Shown here one piece after another: positions 11,791-24,152 of a stretch of DNA of 64,000 nt. A program made the translations under genes and the position numbers. The notes under the pieces were generated by a model, which ran no database searches, was not told the origin of the DNA, and was given only the letters and a program-made list of their open reading frames with translations. The first letter of the stretch is position 1. Each line of letters opens with the position of its first letter. The stretch covers positions 310,001 through 374,000 of the forward strand of contig CAOLHI010000249.1 in assembly GCA_948474755.1 (NCBI GenBank), given 5' to 3'. Source of the DNA: Ctenosaura bakeri. Lineage: Eukaryota > Chordata > Lepidosauria > Squamata > Iguanidae.

Positions 11791-13123
11791 TCTGATAATG
11801 AACATACACAGTGAAATGTATGCACCTATGAGATTTATAAATTCCTTAGCAGAAGATATGAGGTAGAAGGCAGGTCTCTAGGCTATGGAAAATCTGTGTA
11901 AGATGAAGGAAAGGAAGTACAATTTTATAACCCCCCCCAGGTTATATCAATAAATAGAGCAAAAGATTATAAAGCCATCAGCTTAGTCTCCCATTTCTCC
12001 AAAATTCCAAGTCTCAAGGTATACTTAAAGGGAGTTTGATGTTTACCTGCCTATTTGGACAATACCTACTGTTCACAAGTTGGAAGCTCAGGTGACCAGA
12101 GGATGTAAAAGAGGGAACTGCAGATAGGTACAGGTTAGTTTATAAACACCAGTGGACCTGTGAATTAAGAGCTGGGGCACAGGAATCATTCATGTTTCTA
12201 CTTGCCAAAGTATCTTTTGATGCCCCCTCCCCTAGGAAGGGCCAACCCAGGGTTATCTTCCCGTCTTCTGTAAAGGTAAAATGGTGCCTCTCTCCATCCC
12301 ATGTACAGAAGCCAACTGGACTGGCAGCTGAATCATATTTTAACATTCCTGACAACTCAGAGTCCTGTGGCTTACATAGTTCCATCTTCTAGCAAAGAGG
12401 AGCAGCCAAGGGCGTGAGAAAAACAGCAAAGTGTTGCCACTGCTGAAATACCAGTGTCTGCTACCTGAGGTGGCCTGCTCACTATCTTTTATGGTGAAGC
12501 CAAATGTAGCTCCCATGTTATTCTGCTGAGCTCACCTGATGAGATTATGATCAGAGAATCAGAGAAAGTTAATGAAAAATTAAATTTCATTACATTGTAT
12601 TACATTACATGCACACTAAAAAGCTTAATGAACTTGAATAAGTACATGTTGAAAAGGGGATGTTTATCTTAATTCTTATAATTCTAACCTGCCATTTAAT
12701 TTTATATTATCTTACTGGACTAAAACCTTAGCAGAATGCAAATGAAAAATCCCAGGTATGATTTCACTCCTTCTCCCCACTACCAGTGAAAGGGATGACA
12801 TGGAATGGAAAACTTTGGTGAGGATGACAAGGAGGGGCAATATAGTTAATGAAAATAGACCACAAACATTCTCCAGAAAATGGTCTCTAAATTACTTTTG
12901 AGTTTTGTTGAGAAAAAAAGATGCTTTTCTTTTTAAATATGAAAAACATTATCAACATAATTAGTACTAGGACATGGGCTGAGACCCTGCATTGAGAAGA
13001 TATAGAATAAAAGTTCCAAGATGGAACTATGATATATATCCTCTCTCACTCCCTCCAGGACTCAGCTGTTAGCTGATGCAACCTCCATTTGACAGCCATT
13101 CAGTGAGAGAAGCATCTGGTTAT
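11791..13123. other. No recognised gene
   Basis: Nothing recognisable except long open frames on both strands at 12140-12392. These overlap almost exactly as mirror frames and lack known motifs, so I treat them as chance. An exon in this stretch cannot be excluded from sequence alone. Confidence 0.4.
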
Positions 13124-13257
13124 GGCCATTTCCTCGCTAGACTGTTATAGTGCTATGATTCCAATTTCAACATCCTGGACCCTCCCAAAACTGCAAACCC
13201 CAGGATTCCACTGGAAGTTGAAAGTGGAATCATAGCGCTATAACAGTCTAGTGGGGA
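13124..13257. mobile_element. Harbinger-like palindromic MITE, 200-bp family (short copy 3)
   Basis: Left arm GGCCATTTCCTCGCTAGACT and the inverted right arm are present, but the centre is deleted and the right terminus is damaged (GTCTAGTGGGGACTG), with no clean duplication. It lies about 55 bp from a partial copy of the 430-bp MITE family. Confidence 0.65.
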
Positions 13258-13311
13258 CTGTTATAGTCTCTATAGCTAGATGCACAACACAACATCTGCT
13301 GAGACCTCCCA

Positions 13312-13470
13312 GGCCCTTTCCACACCTTACCTTCTTCCAGCGCTGGGGTGCGGGGATTGCGTGAGCAGCCTCTGGGGAGAGGCTCTCGCATCCGGGGTCC
13401 TTCAGCTCCACACGAGCTGCCTGCTCGCACAAGATCCCTGCCTCTTCCTTCCGCAGTGCAGCCTAAATGA
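13312..13470. mobile_element. Partial Harbinger-like MITE, 430-bp family
   Basis: Only the left arm is present: GGCCCTTTCCACACCTTACC, then the GC-rich AGCCTCTGGGGAGAGGCTCT and CTTCCTTCCGCAGTGCAGCC blocks shared with copies at 18574 and 37416. Similarity stops near 13470. Open frames on both strands (13238-13504) are by-products of its GC content. Confidence 0.6.
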
Positions 13471-13479
13471 CTGTGAAGT

Positions 13480-14455
13480 GGGGGCTGCATCCTCTAAAGA
13501 GTGAGTCCTGGGGAAGGGCTTGGTTGCTTTGTGAGGTTGGTAGAGAATCCCAATCTTTGCGGCAACCAACACAAGATTTACAGTGGCATGAATTGGATTT
13601 AGGACACCATAAATCACTGCCAACCATGTTTTCCAATCTCTGCTCTGGGATGTCTTAAGATGCTACAGTACTACAGAGTGATATTATATTGAGGCCATTG
13701 TTAACTGTCAGATCAAAGACGCTATGGGAAATATAGGGTTCCAGCATAACTATTCCAATCTGCCATGATTAGCTCTTAAAAATTCAGATCCTGTCCCCAA
13801 GTGTCCCCATTACCATTCACATTTATCTCCCAGATAACTAATTCAAACAAGTTGGAAGTATTTAAATGTTTCAAGCATTTTGTACAAATGATTTTATGAA
13901 ACAAGAGGGGATTATAATCCTTATTTGTACATCACATCAAAACGTGAGCAAATCTTCCAACAGTTTTTTTTCTACAAACTGTTAGTGCAGTCTGGCACAA
14001 GAGATGGAACAGATCAAAAAGAAGAAAGTGGGTTCCCCCAATGGCAAACAGTTTACACAGCCGGAGCTGGCAGGACAAGGACTGATGATTAGAACCAGAA
14101 TGAGTTTTTTATTTGGGTTTCATTTGATTTATAGGGACAAAAAAAAGATTGTAATTAGACTATTCTTCTTGAGGCAGGAACCAGGCAGTCTCTTTTTCTA
14201 TCCTTTTCCTTCTGTTGCTGCTTAGATTACTCAAAGCACCATGTATTCTGTATAATGCTTAAAAAACAAAACTAAACACTATTGTCATCTGTCTCAGTTC
14301 ATACAGGCCCAGATAAAGCAAGCAAGCTGGTCTTTGCATATTCAGTATCCACAGAAAACTGTCAGGGACACAGCACTGCAGGAAGGGCCACCATTGACAT
14401 TTGCCAAGGCTTTTGATTTTCTTCAGCAGAGCCATTTCAATTTTAATCTTCCCTT
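13480..14455. other. No recognised feature
   Basis: Unique-looking DNA. The small frames at 13402-13658 and 14004-14225 carry no known domain. Confidence 0.4.
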
Positions 14456-14540
14456 CTTTGTTTGTTTATTGGATTTATATTCTGCCTTTCTCTCTAAAAT
14501 GTGACTCAAGGTATCTCACAGTGACATTTTTTTTAAAAAA
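14456..14540 (-). mobile_element. LINE/SINE 3' tail fragment (reversed)
   Basis: TATTGGATTTATATTCTGCC followed by TTTCTCTCTAAAATGTGACT and CTCAAGGTATCTCACAGTG is the reverse complement of the squamate L2-like tail (GCCTTGAG...GGATATAAATC). It is only about 85 bp. Confidence 0.55.
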
Positions 14541-14710
14541 AAATACAGCTCGTATCTTTTTAATTGTGATATTGTAAGCCAGGCTTATGACAAAATAACT
14601 GTTTCCTATGTACATTTACAATTTGATACCATTACTATGATTCTACATGTTCCCCAAATCTACCTAAAAATCCAGCCAGCTGCACTGAAGGGTGGAGTTC
14701 TGTGACACTC

Positions 14711-14862
14711 GCAAGCTAGGTGTTGAAGGGTGATACTTTAAGACCCTTCCTACCAGTGATCGGAGAGGCTCCAAATAGTTGTGACAGGACTCCATAAGGG
14801 CACTGGTAGGAAGGGGCTGGATGTATCATCATTTAGTGCCTTGCTATCTAGCACCACATCTA
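14711..14862. mobile_element. Foldback element (MITE-like)
   Basis: The core arms ACCCTTCCTACCAGTG and CACTGGTAGGAAGGGG are near-perfect inverse repeats about 50 bp apart, and the outer arms (AAGCTAGGTGTTGAAGGGTG against AAATGATGATACATCC) pair loosely. The flank contains an additional GTGACACTCGCAAGCTAGG stretch. Terminal bases differ from the GGCC-ended families, so the class is unknown. Confidence 0.55.
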
Positions 14863-14869
14863 GATTTTA

Positions 14870-17040
14870 AGTTGAGTTTTAGGATCAGATCGGGAGATAC
14901 CATAGCCACAACATTGTGGCTGTGTATCTGAAGCAGAATCTCAGCTTACATTTATAGCAAAGTGTTTATAGCTTTATTTCAAATAGCCTGGATCTCCACA
15001 TGCTGTGATGCTCCAGAACAGGAGAGCTATTTACAAGGTAAAATAATCTCCTTTGAAGGCAGAAAGCACTTTGTAAGGCAGGCCAGGCCAACCTGTAACC
15101 TTCAGGGGTGGCACAAAGGAAAGAGGGAAAATTGGTCCTGCCAAACTTTGACTCTAGTCCCACACACCATAGCATGTGCCCACAATAGATTACTCCTAAG
15201 GAAATGTAGCCCTCTATAAAACATATCCCATGTTGAGAAGTGAAATTGATGCTTACAAATCTACATGTTGAGCAGCTGTCAAATATATATGGAAGTGCAG
15301 TTCTTTGTGTGTCTTTATAGAAGTAAATTCCATTTACTCTTTCTGCCTACTTTATTTCTGGTAGGATGTGCCCATCAAGAACATGCTTTGCATGTGGAAG
15401 TTTCAGTCCCTAGCATTTTGATTTTTTAAAAAAGATAGGATCACAAACAGTGGAATTAGGAACTATGTCTGTCTCAGATTTTGATAATTTGCTGTCAATG
15501 AGACTGGATGGTTCTAGACAGGTGACTCTATGAAATGGAGTTATCCAAATAGTAACTCTATTCAGACATTCCCTCCTTGTGATTGCAATAGTGTGAAGGA
15601 AAGAGTAGTACCAGGCATCTTACAGTAGCACAATGCCTGTTTCCTCTGTTCCCCTACTGTCCACACATTGGTGGGGGAAAGTCTATAAAGGGCAACCTAC
15701 TGTCTATACAAAGGATCCTTCCATGATGTGCATCCCTACCAACATATAGTGTTCTCCCCTGCACAGATATGGACAGTAAGCACAAGGGTAGCATGAATGT
15801 CACTGACCTTAGGGGCCAAGTCCTCTCTTCTCCTCCATGTACTTACAGTTGTGTGGAGGAAAGGTCCAGATAGGACTACAGTTGGTCTTTAGTAATGATG
15901 GTTGAGAACCATAAGTTTGGAAGCATCACAAGAGACTGTTCTCTATTTCTCTTCTTGGCTTGTAATACTTTATGTACCTGTTTTTTTTTTTTTGCCTTTA
16001 TGTTTTTCCACACAGAAATCCTGGGAAACATAATGTGTGTGGAGAGTGAGGAGATGGAAAAAGTTATCACACTGTCTAGGCAGCTCTTAGAAAACACCAA
16101 AAACCTGAGCTAAAAACTTTGTCTCTGGCCTACCTACCCCAAATCTAGGTAAATTCCCTTTCATTGAATTGTTTTCTTAATTCCATAATTTCAATAGAGA
16201 TATTTCTTCATTCATCTATTTAGACACTGTAGATCCTATTTGAGCATGACACATGAATCTATGGTATTTCAGTTCTTCAGAGGGCTAAGATGAAGAAGAT
16301 GAAGGAGACCACGAAACCGTGAAAATATCTTTTTCTCTTGTCAGAGGCTTGATTTATTTTAACATAGATGCACCCATGAGGAATTGCAAAAGTCCCAGAG
16401 CAAATGCCAACAGTTCAGACTGTAGTTCCAGGTATCACACACTGTCAGTAGCCTTAGTGGAGGAAAGAAGACATCTGGGAAGGACGACTCAGAGAGATGC
16501 CAACAATAGATGGCAGGAACAAAGAAAGTTAAGAGGAAATATCCCAGCAACCTTCTTCTGATTCAAAGCTGCTTTGGGGATTTTGTTCAGAAAGTACTAA
16601 ACCTTGATAAATTGAGTATTTAATCCTTGAGGAAAACAGCATTGAATAATCTGGAAGAATGACATTTTTGCCAGGTTTCCTTTCTTTTACACGATACTTA
16701 CAGTTCTGCACTAATTTGTTTTTCTCTGTGCTGTTTTGCTCTGCAGCTTACATTTTTTCCTGCTGAGCCTTCTCACAAAATGTTAATACAGGGCAAAGTT
16801 CTTTACTGCAGTGTAAAGTTCTTCTATTTAGAATTTGAAACGTGTCTGTTTCAATTGGCATGCCGTTGCACCAGCGATGAGTACTGTTGCGCTGTTGTTC
16901 CCATTAGCCCTAGCCAACTATAAATGGTGATGAATGAGATGAATGATAGGAGTTGTAACATGATAACTACAAACCACCCTTTCTTTATACATCCTATCCA
17001 ATAGATTTAGTTATTAAAACTTCCTTTCCTTTTTCATATG
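14870..17040. other. No recognised gene
   Basis: I see no repeat with a recognisable family and no exon I can defend. Frames on both strands around 15876-16113 and 16319-16561 overlap each other and have no known motif. Confidence 0.4.
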
Positions 17041-17043
17041 ATC

Positions 17044-17194
17044 ATATGGAATCCTGGGGTTTGCAGCTCAGGGAGGAACATTTAGAATTCTCAGCCAGGG
17101 AGCTCTATGGCCTCAGTAAACTATAAACCCCAGAATTCCCCAGGATGTTGAAAGTGGAATAATAGCACTATAACAGTGTAGTGCAGAAAGGCCC
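17044..17194. mobile_element. Harbinger-like palindromic MITE, 200-bp family (5'-truncated copy 4)
   Basis: Begins inside the left arm at ATATGGAATCCTGGGGTTTG and continues to the intact right end (CACTATAACAGTGTAGTGCA, then GAAAGGCCC). The left terminus is missing, so no target duplication can be read. Confidence 0.7.
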
Positions 17195-17204
17195 TGAAGT
17201 CATT

Positions 17205-17400
17205 AACTGGGAGTCAGGAGATCCAGATTCCAGGCATCACTGAGCTGTGAAACTCACTGGTTGAACTTGCACCAGTCATGCTTTCTTAATCTGACAGGAC
17301 TGTTGTGAGAATGAAGTGAGAAGGAGGAGAGCCGTAATATGCCCCTTTGAGCAAACTGGAACAAAAATTGGATATAAATGTAAATTAATACATAAAAAAG
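17205..17400 (+). mobile_element. tRNA-type SINE with L2-like tail
   Basis: The block order AACTCACTGGTTGAACTTGC, GACAGGACTGTTGTGAGAAT, GGAGAGCCGTAATATGCCCC, TTGGATATAAATGTAAATTA, then AATACATAAAAAA matches the squamate SINE design in which a tRNA-like head is joined to a LINE-derived tail ending in GGATATAAAT. It directly follows the MITE. Confidence 0.65.
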
Positions 17401-17713
17401 AAGATTTCCTCCACTCTGATAATACCTAAAGCTTTACCCCATCATGTACAGGAATGCCCATATGTGAAATATTGGCAAGTGAACTATCTTATGTATTCAG
17501 ACTATATAGATGTTTTTAACACATGTAAGGTTGGTCAAGATCTTCAGCTGAACATGTGGAAGTTTAGGGGTGAGGTAAAGAAAGCATGCCCAGCTTATAG
17601 ATAGGGTGCTCACACATTTCCAAAAAGGAGGAGGAGCATCACTAAAAACTAGCACGGATGAACATAGAACTTGACTATGCTGATTTATAGATGTAGATTC
17701 AAATGTAGAAATA

Positions 17714-17953
17714 ATTGTTGTTCTGTGCCTTCAAGTTGTCTCTGATGTATGGTGATCCTAGGGTGAACCTATCACATGGGGTTCTGTGCAAGATTTGTTT
17801 AGGGGAGGTTTTCCTTTAGCTTCCTCTGAGGCTGAGGGAACGTGACTTGCCCAAGGTGACTTGACCAGTGGGTTTTCATGGATGAGCAGGGATTCAACTC
17901 TGGTCTCCAGAGTCATAGTCCAGTGCTTAAACCACTACACCATGTAGGCTCTC
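17714..17953 (-). mobile_element. Sauria SINE (reversed)
   Basis: Read on the minus strand it runs from AGCCTACATGGTGTAGTGG (tRNA-like head, A box) through GAGACCAGAGTTGAATCCC (B box) and AAGTCACCTTGGGCAAGTCA (core) to AGGCACAGAACAACAA (Bov-B-like 3' end). This layout defines the Sauria SINE family known across squamates. It is full length but diverged. Confidence 0.85.
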
Positions 17954-17959
17954 TAGATA

Positions 17960-18573
17960 TACAGTAGTTACTATGTGCTAAAAATAAATCCAACGCACGT
18001 CACACCGGTGGGGAAGACTGTGATACTATATCACCTGTGTGCCTACTTCTTGTTCTGTTGTCCAGGAGCTCTCTCCGTTGCTGGGACCCCAAGCTCTTCT
18101 TTTCATGGTTCTTTAGCAATTCAACCAAATTTGTTCTGGGCATCCCTTCTGACAAGATGCTTTCAAACAGAGGACAGTCTTCTGTAAAGTAAGACCAGAA
18201 TGTGGAAATAACTAATTACATACAATGAATTACTTTTAATTCATGGCTTGTTTGCCATAACTGGAACACAAGTTGCATAACAATTGCAACACAGTGGTGG
18301 ATTCCTTTACTATTGTTGCGAGGTAACTTTAACCTTTTAGTTATTTTTACAGGTACAGAGCTTATATGACTGTGCAACAGATATGTGTTTGGAACCACAG
18401 GTCAATAATCTGTAGCAATCTGAGCCTTTAAAAAGTAACTATACACATAATTGTAATTATTTTTAATAACAAAAAGGAACTAATTTTGAAAAATTGTAAA
18501 TATAATGGAGTGCTGTCTCAGAACCATAACTAATTCTTTTTAAAAGTAACTGTCCAAGCTCCCAGGACACAGA
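17960..18573. other. No recognised feature
   Basis: Unique-looking AT-rich DNA; no family or exon recognised. Confidence 0.4.
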
Positions 18574-19005
18574 GGCCCTTTTTGCACCTTACATTTTCGC
18601 GGAGGTGGGGGGCGGCGCTCACGCGAGAAGCCTTCCTTTCGCGTCCCTGCTGCTTGGGCTCCGCAGCAGCTTCCTGGTCGCGCGAATGCCCCGCCCATGC
18701 CCCACCTATGCCCCCCCTTCCTACCGCAGCGCAGCCTGGGAGTTGAAGGCTAGCACTGAGGCAGGAAGCGTGACCGATGCGACTCAGGAGGCTGCGCATG
18801 ACAGGTAAGTGCGCTTCATGCCCCTGAGCGTTGCGTGAACAAGCGGCATTTTTGGCTTGAAGCCGAAAATAAAAAAAATCCATCAGTGATTCGCGTCACA
18901 CTCTTGAGCGTCGCGTAAATGTGAGTGTGTCATGCAGACCACTCCTCACATTTACACAATGCTCAAGGGGCCCTTTCGCTTAAGAAACACTGTGTGAAAA
19001 GGGCC
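18574..19005. mobile_element. Harbinger-like MITE, 430-bp family (copy 2)
   Basis: A complete 432-bp copy that begins GGCCCTTTTTGCACCTTACA and ends GTGTGAAAAGGGCC, with exact AGA duplications at 18571-18573 and 19006-19008. It has the central hairpin TTTTGGCTTGAAGCCGAAAA and is very GC-rich (GCGGAGGTGGGGGGCGGCGC) compared with its AT-rich flanks. The overlapping open frames at 18530-18883 and 18605-18808 are composition artefacts. Confidence 0.85.
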
Positions 19006-19462
19006 AGAGCCATCCTGTTCCATGTAGTCAGTGAATATACTACTGTTGTTGTGATAAAAGACTTTTTTTTCCAAAACCAATGCATCTGGATTCTGTAAAA
19101 TGATGTGATGACAGCTGTTACAGCTGCTGCTGCTTCTCCTCTAAGTATCAGAACCATTAGATATACTTGCTACAGTATGTCATTTTAATGTAAGCTGATT
19201 TGATTATTATTGTAGGAACAGAGACAGGAAAGTTAGAAAAAATGGTTTATGCACTTAGTTAATCATTAATAAATGTAAGTTTCAGATGCATTTATGTTAG
19301 AAGTGGGAAAAGTACATTAGCTATTATGTTAAACTGCTGTTACAGTTTAAATGAAATACCTGAAAAGTGCTATCAGAATGAAGCTGAAAAGTGCCATCAA
19401 TGGTTTGGCTACTCCCCCCTTGTTCCTGTTTTGAGGTTGGGATAAAGGGAGACAGGTGCATG

Positions 19463-20290
19463 TGTTACCCTGACTTCTGGGGGTCCCTAGAGGATGCCAA
19501 AGTTGGGGAAATTAGCAGAGCACTGGCTTTTAACCATGCAGATGGCAGGGCAACACTTAGCAAGATCTTTTACTCCAATGTCTATGGAGTCAGACCATGA
19601 AAGAACCAAGCTAAACGTTCAATCAAGATGTTTGTTTGTTTTTTTAAAAATAAAATTAAAAAAAATTCAAACATGCACTCAGAGGCCATCACTCATACAA
19701 GCACACAAGGACTATCGAAATGGAAAAAAGTGAAAATTGATAGGGGAAAAGCGGAGGGAACGTGGACCTGTCCAGAAGTCTCTGGCTGGGGAAAAAGACA
19801 TGCGGAGAAAAACTCAGCGCAAGGAGGGACTGAAAGGAGTCTTAACTAACAGAATGACAGTCTGCTAGTCTAGCATGGGAGAGCTCCGAAATGGACTCTC
19901 AAAAAGGGTTATAAGGAAAAACATGCCTCAGGGGTAGATCCCTTTCCTAGAAAGGATAATGGCTGAAACTGAATGATAATGGTTGCGTGATAGCCACCTG
20001 ATGGCTGCCTGATAGCTTTATCATGTAACTGGACCTTGCTTTGATATGTCTCACTTGTTTCAAGCAGTCAAGCAATGTCCCCAAGGTATTGTTGTAGCTG
20101 ATGGCCCATTACCTGTGCTTACATGCTTTTCTGAGGTTTCCTATGGAGCCGTAACAGGGGAAGTTTTGGGTCTTTGATCTTTTGTCTAATCGCTAGCCTG
20201 ACTGTCTACGCACCAGCTTGGTCACCTCTGGCTCAGATGCTTTTTAATATTAGAATTATACTCCCCGGGATGGGGTCTGCTGACAGGGGT
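19463..20290 (-). repeat. LTR-like dispersed repeat (copy A)
   Basis: The first 280 bp (TGTTACCCTGACTTCTGGGG, AATTAGCAGAGCACTGG, GGCAGGGCAACACTTAGCAA, CAAACATGCACTCAGAGGCC, AAAATTGATAGGGGA) align with the unit at 41895-42180. On the minus strand this end would read ...GGGTAACA, the usual CA end of an LTR. The remainder diverges, so the far boundary is a guess, and no flanking duplication was confirmed. No retroviral gag, pol or env coding was recognised next to it. The small frames at 19391-19849 lie in this repeat. Confidence 0.5.
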
Positions 20291-20737
20291 TACCGAATTT
20301 TTGAGAACTCCATTGTTTTTACTGACCCCACCAAACCCCTATCCTTTGCTTTCCTTTTCTCCTTCCCTTATAATCTCATCTTATTCCTTCCTGCTTCTTT
20401 AGCCTACTGATTCCCATGAGAAGCCCAGCAAATATTCCAAGATTAAGAGCTTCAAAATTCAGGAATCATCTAAATATAAAACAGATCACTCACTTCCAAG
20501 GTGCACTTACCATCTGTGGGTTTAAAATCTTTTAACCTTGGAAATAACTAAACTTTCATACTGTAACCGTGGATCTTATGGCATAAATGTTGCAATTCCT
20601 TCCTCTGAGGAATTAACAAAAAACAATAACTAGTTTTATAAATGTCTAAGACAGCTAGGTTTGGGGTAAAGTACAATTTGTTGGCTTTTTTAAAAAAGCA
20701 CTGTCTCACATTAATTGATATCTTAAGGAATAACTTG
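20291..20737. other. No recognised feature
   Basis: Possibly still inside the LTR-like repeat at its left edge (a pyrimidine-rich stretch near 20340-20400), otherwise unassigned. Confidence 0.35.
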
Positions 20738-20906
20738 GGCCATTTCCACACTAGACGGTTATACCACTATTATTCCACTTTCCACATCCTATGGAATCCT
20801 GGGGTTTGCAGCCTCAAAGGCCCTTCCCTAAACTGCAAACCCCAGGATTCCATAGGATGTTGAAAGTGGAATTGTAGCACTATAACAGTCTAGTAAGGAA
20901 ATGGCT
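20738..20906. mobile_element. Harbinger-like palindromic MITE, 200-bp family (copy 5)
   Basis: A 169-bp copy starting GGCCATTTCCACACTAGACG and ending TAGTAAGGAAATGGCT. The arms are nearly perfect inverse repeats around GGGGTTTGCAGCCTC / AACTGCAAACCCCAGG. Flanks TTG and TTA differ by one base. Confidence 0.8.
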
Positions 20907-20909
20907 TTA

Positions 20910-21630
20910 ATTCAGAAATTAAGTTAATACTGGCATTCCCAATTAAGTCAATCAAGTTTTAAAAAGAGAAATGTAATTAAGTTATTCATTTCTATTAGCA
21001 GATTCCCTATTTAACTGATACCATAGTTGATTCTAACTGTTTCATTCCTGTCTCTACTTAGCATTGAAATATTAATAAAATAAAACTAAATTGTGTATGG
21101 GGGAAACAAGAAGCAATAAGTCTCCAGGTCTGTCCTTTAAAATAGCAGAGATCTGATTGCTCCATGAGGCATTTTCTTCTAGTTCTATGATTTTTTTCTC
21201 AAACTGGTAAATGCCTTGCTCCTGGCTAGAGTTCAAAAGCAATGGGAAAATGTTTTGTAAATAGTAACCTTCCTACCCTTTAATATTACATCATATTTTT
21301 TCATTTTTGGCTTAGCATGCATGTAATAAAGCAAGGAAGAACATGTAAGATTTATTTCATTTATACTTTCAACTATTATCAATAATGCTACTTCTAAGTG
21401 TACATCTAATCTCTTATCACTAGATGGCACCAGCAATATTACAGATCCTATGCTTGGGTGGCTTTTTGCTGTAAAACACTCTTCTATCCCCTCAGCACAA
21501 ATTGCTGTCTAGAAAATAGAAGAGAACCCAAAAATATAAGAATAAGCTGTCATTGGTTCAGAATGTTTGCTTTGGGGTTTTTGTCCTGATTGTTTGCTAC
21601 AGGCTTTTTCTATAGAGGCAGAAATAAATA
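20910..21630. other. No recognised feature
   Basis: AT-rich, unique-looking sequence. Confidence 0.4.
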
Positions 21631-22061
21631 GGCCCTTTTCGCCCCTTACCTTTTCTTGCTGCCATCACGTGGGGATCTTGTGAAAAGCCTCTTGCAGGAG
21701 GGAATCGCGTCCCCTGTGCTTCCCTCCGCACCAGCTCCATGCTGGATGGAAGGAATTGTGATGGCTCCCCCCATTCCTTCCACAGCGCAGCCAGGTACTT
21801 TCCCAGGCTGCCCTGGGGGATGAAGCATGGCCATCGCGCTTCCTGAGGTTCCACACGCCAGGTAAGTGTGGGAGGGATGCGGGAGGAATGCACAATTGCA
21901 GATCATTTTTGGCAAAAAGCCAAAAATGATATAATCCGCGATTGCCATGGGATTGCTACAGGAGCACCGTGCGATCGTGAGAATGTCATGCGGAACCATC
22001 CTCTTGATCCTGCGGTCCTCCCATGGCCATTTCACGTGGGAAATGGCATGCAAAAAGGGCC
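21631..22061. mobile_element. Harbinger-like MITE, 430-bp family (copy 3)
   Basis: A complete 431-bp copy: GGCCCTTTTCGCCCCTTACC at the left, GCATGCAAAAAGGGCC at the right, with exact ATA duplications at 21628-21630 and 22062-22064. The central hairpin is TTTTTGGCAAAAAGCCAAAAA, a diverged form of the family hairpin. Several long frames on both strands (21597-22098) are artefacts of this repeat; no transposase motif is present. Confidence 0.85.
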
Positions 22062-23822
22062 ATAGTTGCACATAGCACCCAAGGCTCACTTTGCTCATCT
22101 GAAATGGAGTATCAGTAGGAAAGTGTGTGCTTCAAAGATGCTCTGCATTTCTCTAAAACAGTGGCTGCTTATATATGAGGTATCCTGTTGAAGGGACAGG
22201 TAGTATGGCCTTTCCACATTAAACAGTGCAGCATCTCTTTTTGTACGTAAATGCACTCCATCTGTGGAGGCTAACAGTTGCATGGCAGGAAAGCACAGCT
22301 CCTATTAAAGAAATAGAAGTGTCTGAAAAGTTACTTTTAAGATGGATGAATATAATGAACTTGCTAAATAAGTATAAAAACATCCTCTCAGAGCTCAGTT
22401 AGAGGTGCCTTCAACTTGCCATCTGTCATAAACACAAGCTTTCCAAACTCTGATTCCAAAGGAGGTCCCATAGAGTTTATGGGTATATGGGAAGCTGACG
22501 TCAGACCCAGACAGCAATAAATCAAGGAGGAACAATATGGTGAGAACAGATTGTCCCATTGCCGTGACATAAAGATACTGCTGCATCTATTACAAGGTGT
22601 GATATCACTGTTGGTCACACACCGAAAGGCCCAAGCAGCAGATTTTGGGTATCATGAAAGGGTGGCAGATAATCTTAATGGATGCTTAATATATTTTTAC
22701 ATCCGGGGATAAGGAGAGGAACTTTCAGAAATCCTGCCTCATGTACTGATCTAACTTGCGTGGCTTGAAATAATATGCATCTTGACTTGGGTGTTGGCGG
22801 GGATACTAAATTGATGCTTTTCTTCAGACAGTCAAAATTTTTGGCCTTTGACTGTGTCTGAGCTGCTGCTCCCCAGCTGATATTCCTCTGATGCAGTACT
22901 TCTGTAGACATTCAGACATCTCAGGAAAAGTTACACCATTGGACATTGAAGGACCCAGGGAGAGAACATAGTTGTTAACAGTTATTATGCCAATGGAGTA
23001 CCAGAGGGAGGGCAAGCTATTCCTGAGCTGAAAAGAGTGCTGGCATCAGATGGTGAGAAGGCCTACTGTCCACAAAACTCATGCCTTTGGATCAAAAAGA
23101 ATCTGACTTTCCGGCATAGAGGACTCCTCAAAAGCAGGAATACTTGAGGAACTGGACTAGTTACAGAAGGGCATAGGCAGGGCTCTGAAATCCCAGTTTA
23201 TACAATCCTCTGGTTCTAGTCTATCTACTACTGGAATAACACAAGTCCTGAACTCTGTAACTCAGCTGCCCATGATTCTGAGCTACCAGTTTTATTTTAT
23301 TTCTGAGAACATTAAAATGGCCTCTTCCATTTTATTTGAATTTGACAATAATCCTGTTATTGGATGATATTCTCTTTTGGACTCCTTTTCCAAGTATAAA
23401 CCTCACTTTCTGTGTGGAATTGCATTTCAGACTGGCCTTGTCATCTAAGCCAGCATGGCCTCACCATCCCTGTGCTGTACTCTAAACTTGCCTTCTCTGT
23501 GCATTTGGACTGGGGATAAGGCTTTTGTGAAACTCATGCAGAACAGTGTCAGACCTATTGCAGATTACTAGATTTGGAGTTTGCAATGGCTGTCCTGGGC
23601 ACCTGAAGTGACAGAAAAAAACGGGAGAGCACCCAATAGAATCCACAGTTGAAAGAAGTATCTCTCCAAATGCTCTATGGGTGGCAGTTTTGTTTTGGGA
23701 AAAGCCCAATGTATTTCAACTTATATACATTTTAATGGTTGTTCAATGATATGATTATATGTTGTCATTTTAATTTTATATTTATTTTTATGTTTTTATG
23801 AAGTCCCTGATGACAAACAGAT

Positions 23823-23849
23823 GGACAGACAGACAGACAGACAGACAGG
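23823..23849 (+). repeat. (GACA)n microsatellite
   Basis: About six GACA units. Confidence 0.9.
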
Positions 23850-24122
23850 CTGAAACATATTTGGCTTTTTCTAAAATAGAACAGCCATCTATAGAGCACT
23901 TGGAGATATGTCTCTTTCCCCCCCTGTGTATGCAGGTTACCTGTCGATACACCAACAGGAGTCATGGGTACCCTTTTGCCCTAGTCCAAGACTCCAAGCA
24001 GCATTGAGTTTAGCTTCCATTATAAGAAGACCACATCCCAACACACTATATTATGTTTCTGGAGCATTGTGAGGAATTAAAATGGTGGGTAGACTTGGTC
24101 AGCCAGCACTGCTCAGTTATAA

Positions 24123-24152
24123 GTCTGCTAGACCCAGGTGATGGTCTAGCAG
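24123..24152. repeat. Short perfect hairpin
   Basis: TCTGCTAGACC and GGTCTAGCAGA are exact inverse repeats of 11 bp separated by an 8-nt loop. No other copy was noticed. Confidence 0.6.

Noticed and set aside
12140..12392. Mirror open frames of 81 and 66 codons that might be an exon
   Set aside because: Frames on both strands across the same interval, no recognisable domain and no convincing splice sites; conservation data would be needed to revive this.
21646..22098. 150-codon minus-strand frame
   Set aside because: It corresponds to the same MITE family as the 173-codon frame and resembles it in places for that reason alone; the two do not form a protein family under selection.
24123..24152. 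microRNA precursor
   Set aside because: The stem is only 11 bp with an 8-nt loop, too short for a microRNA hairpin.
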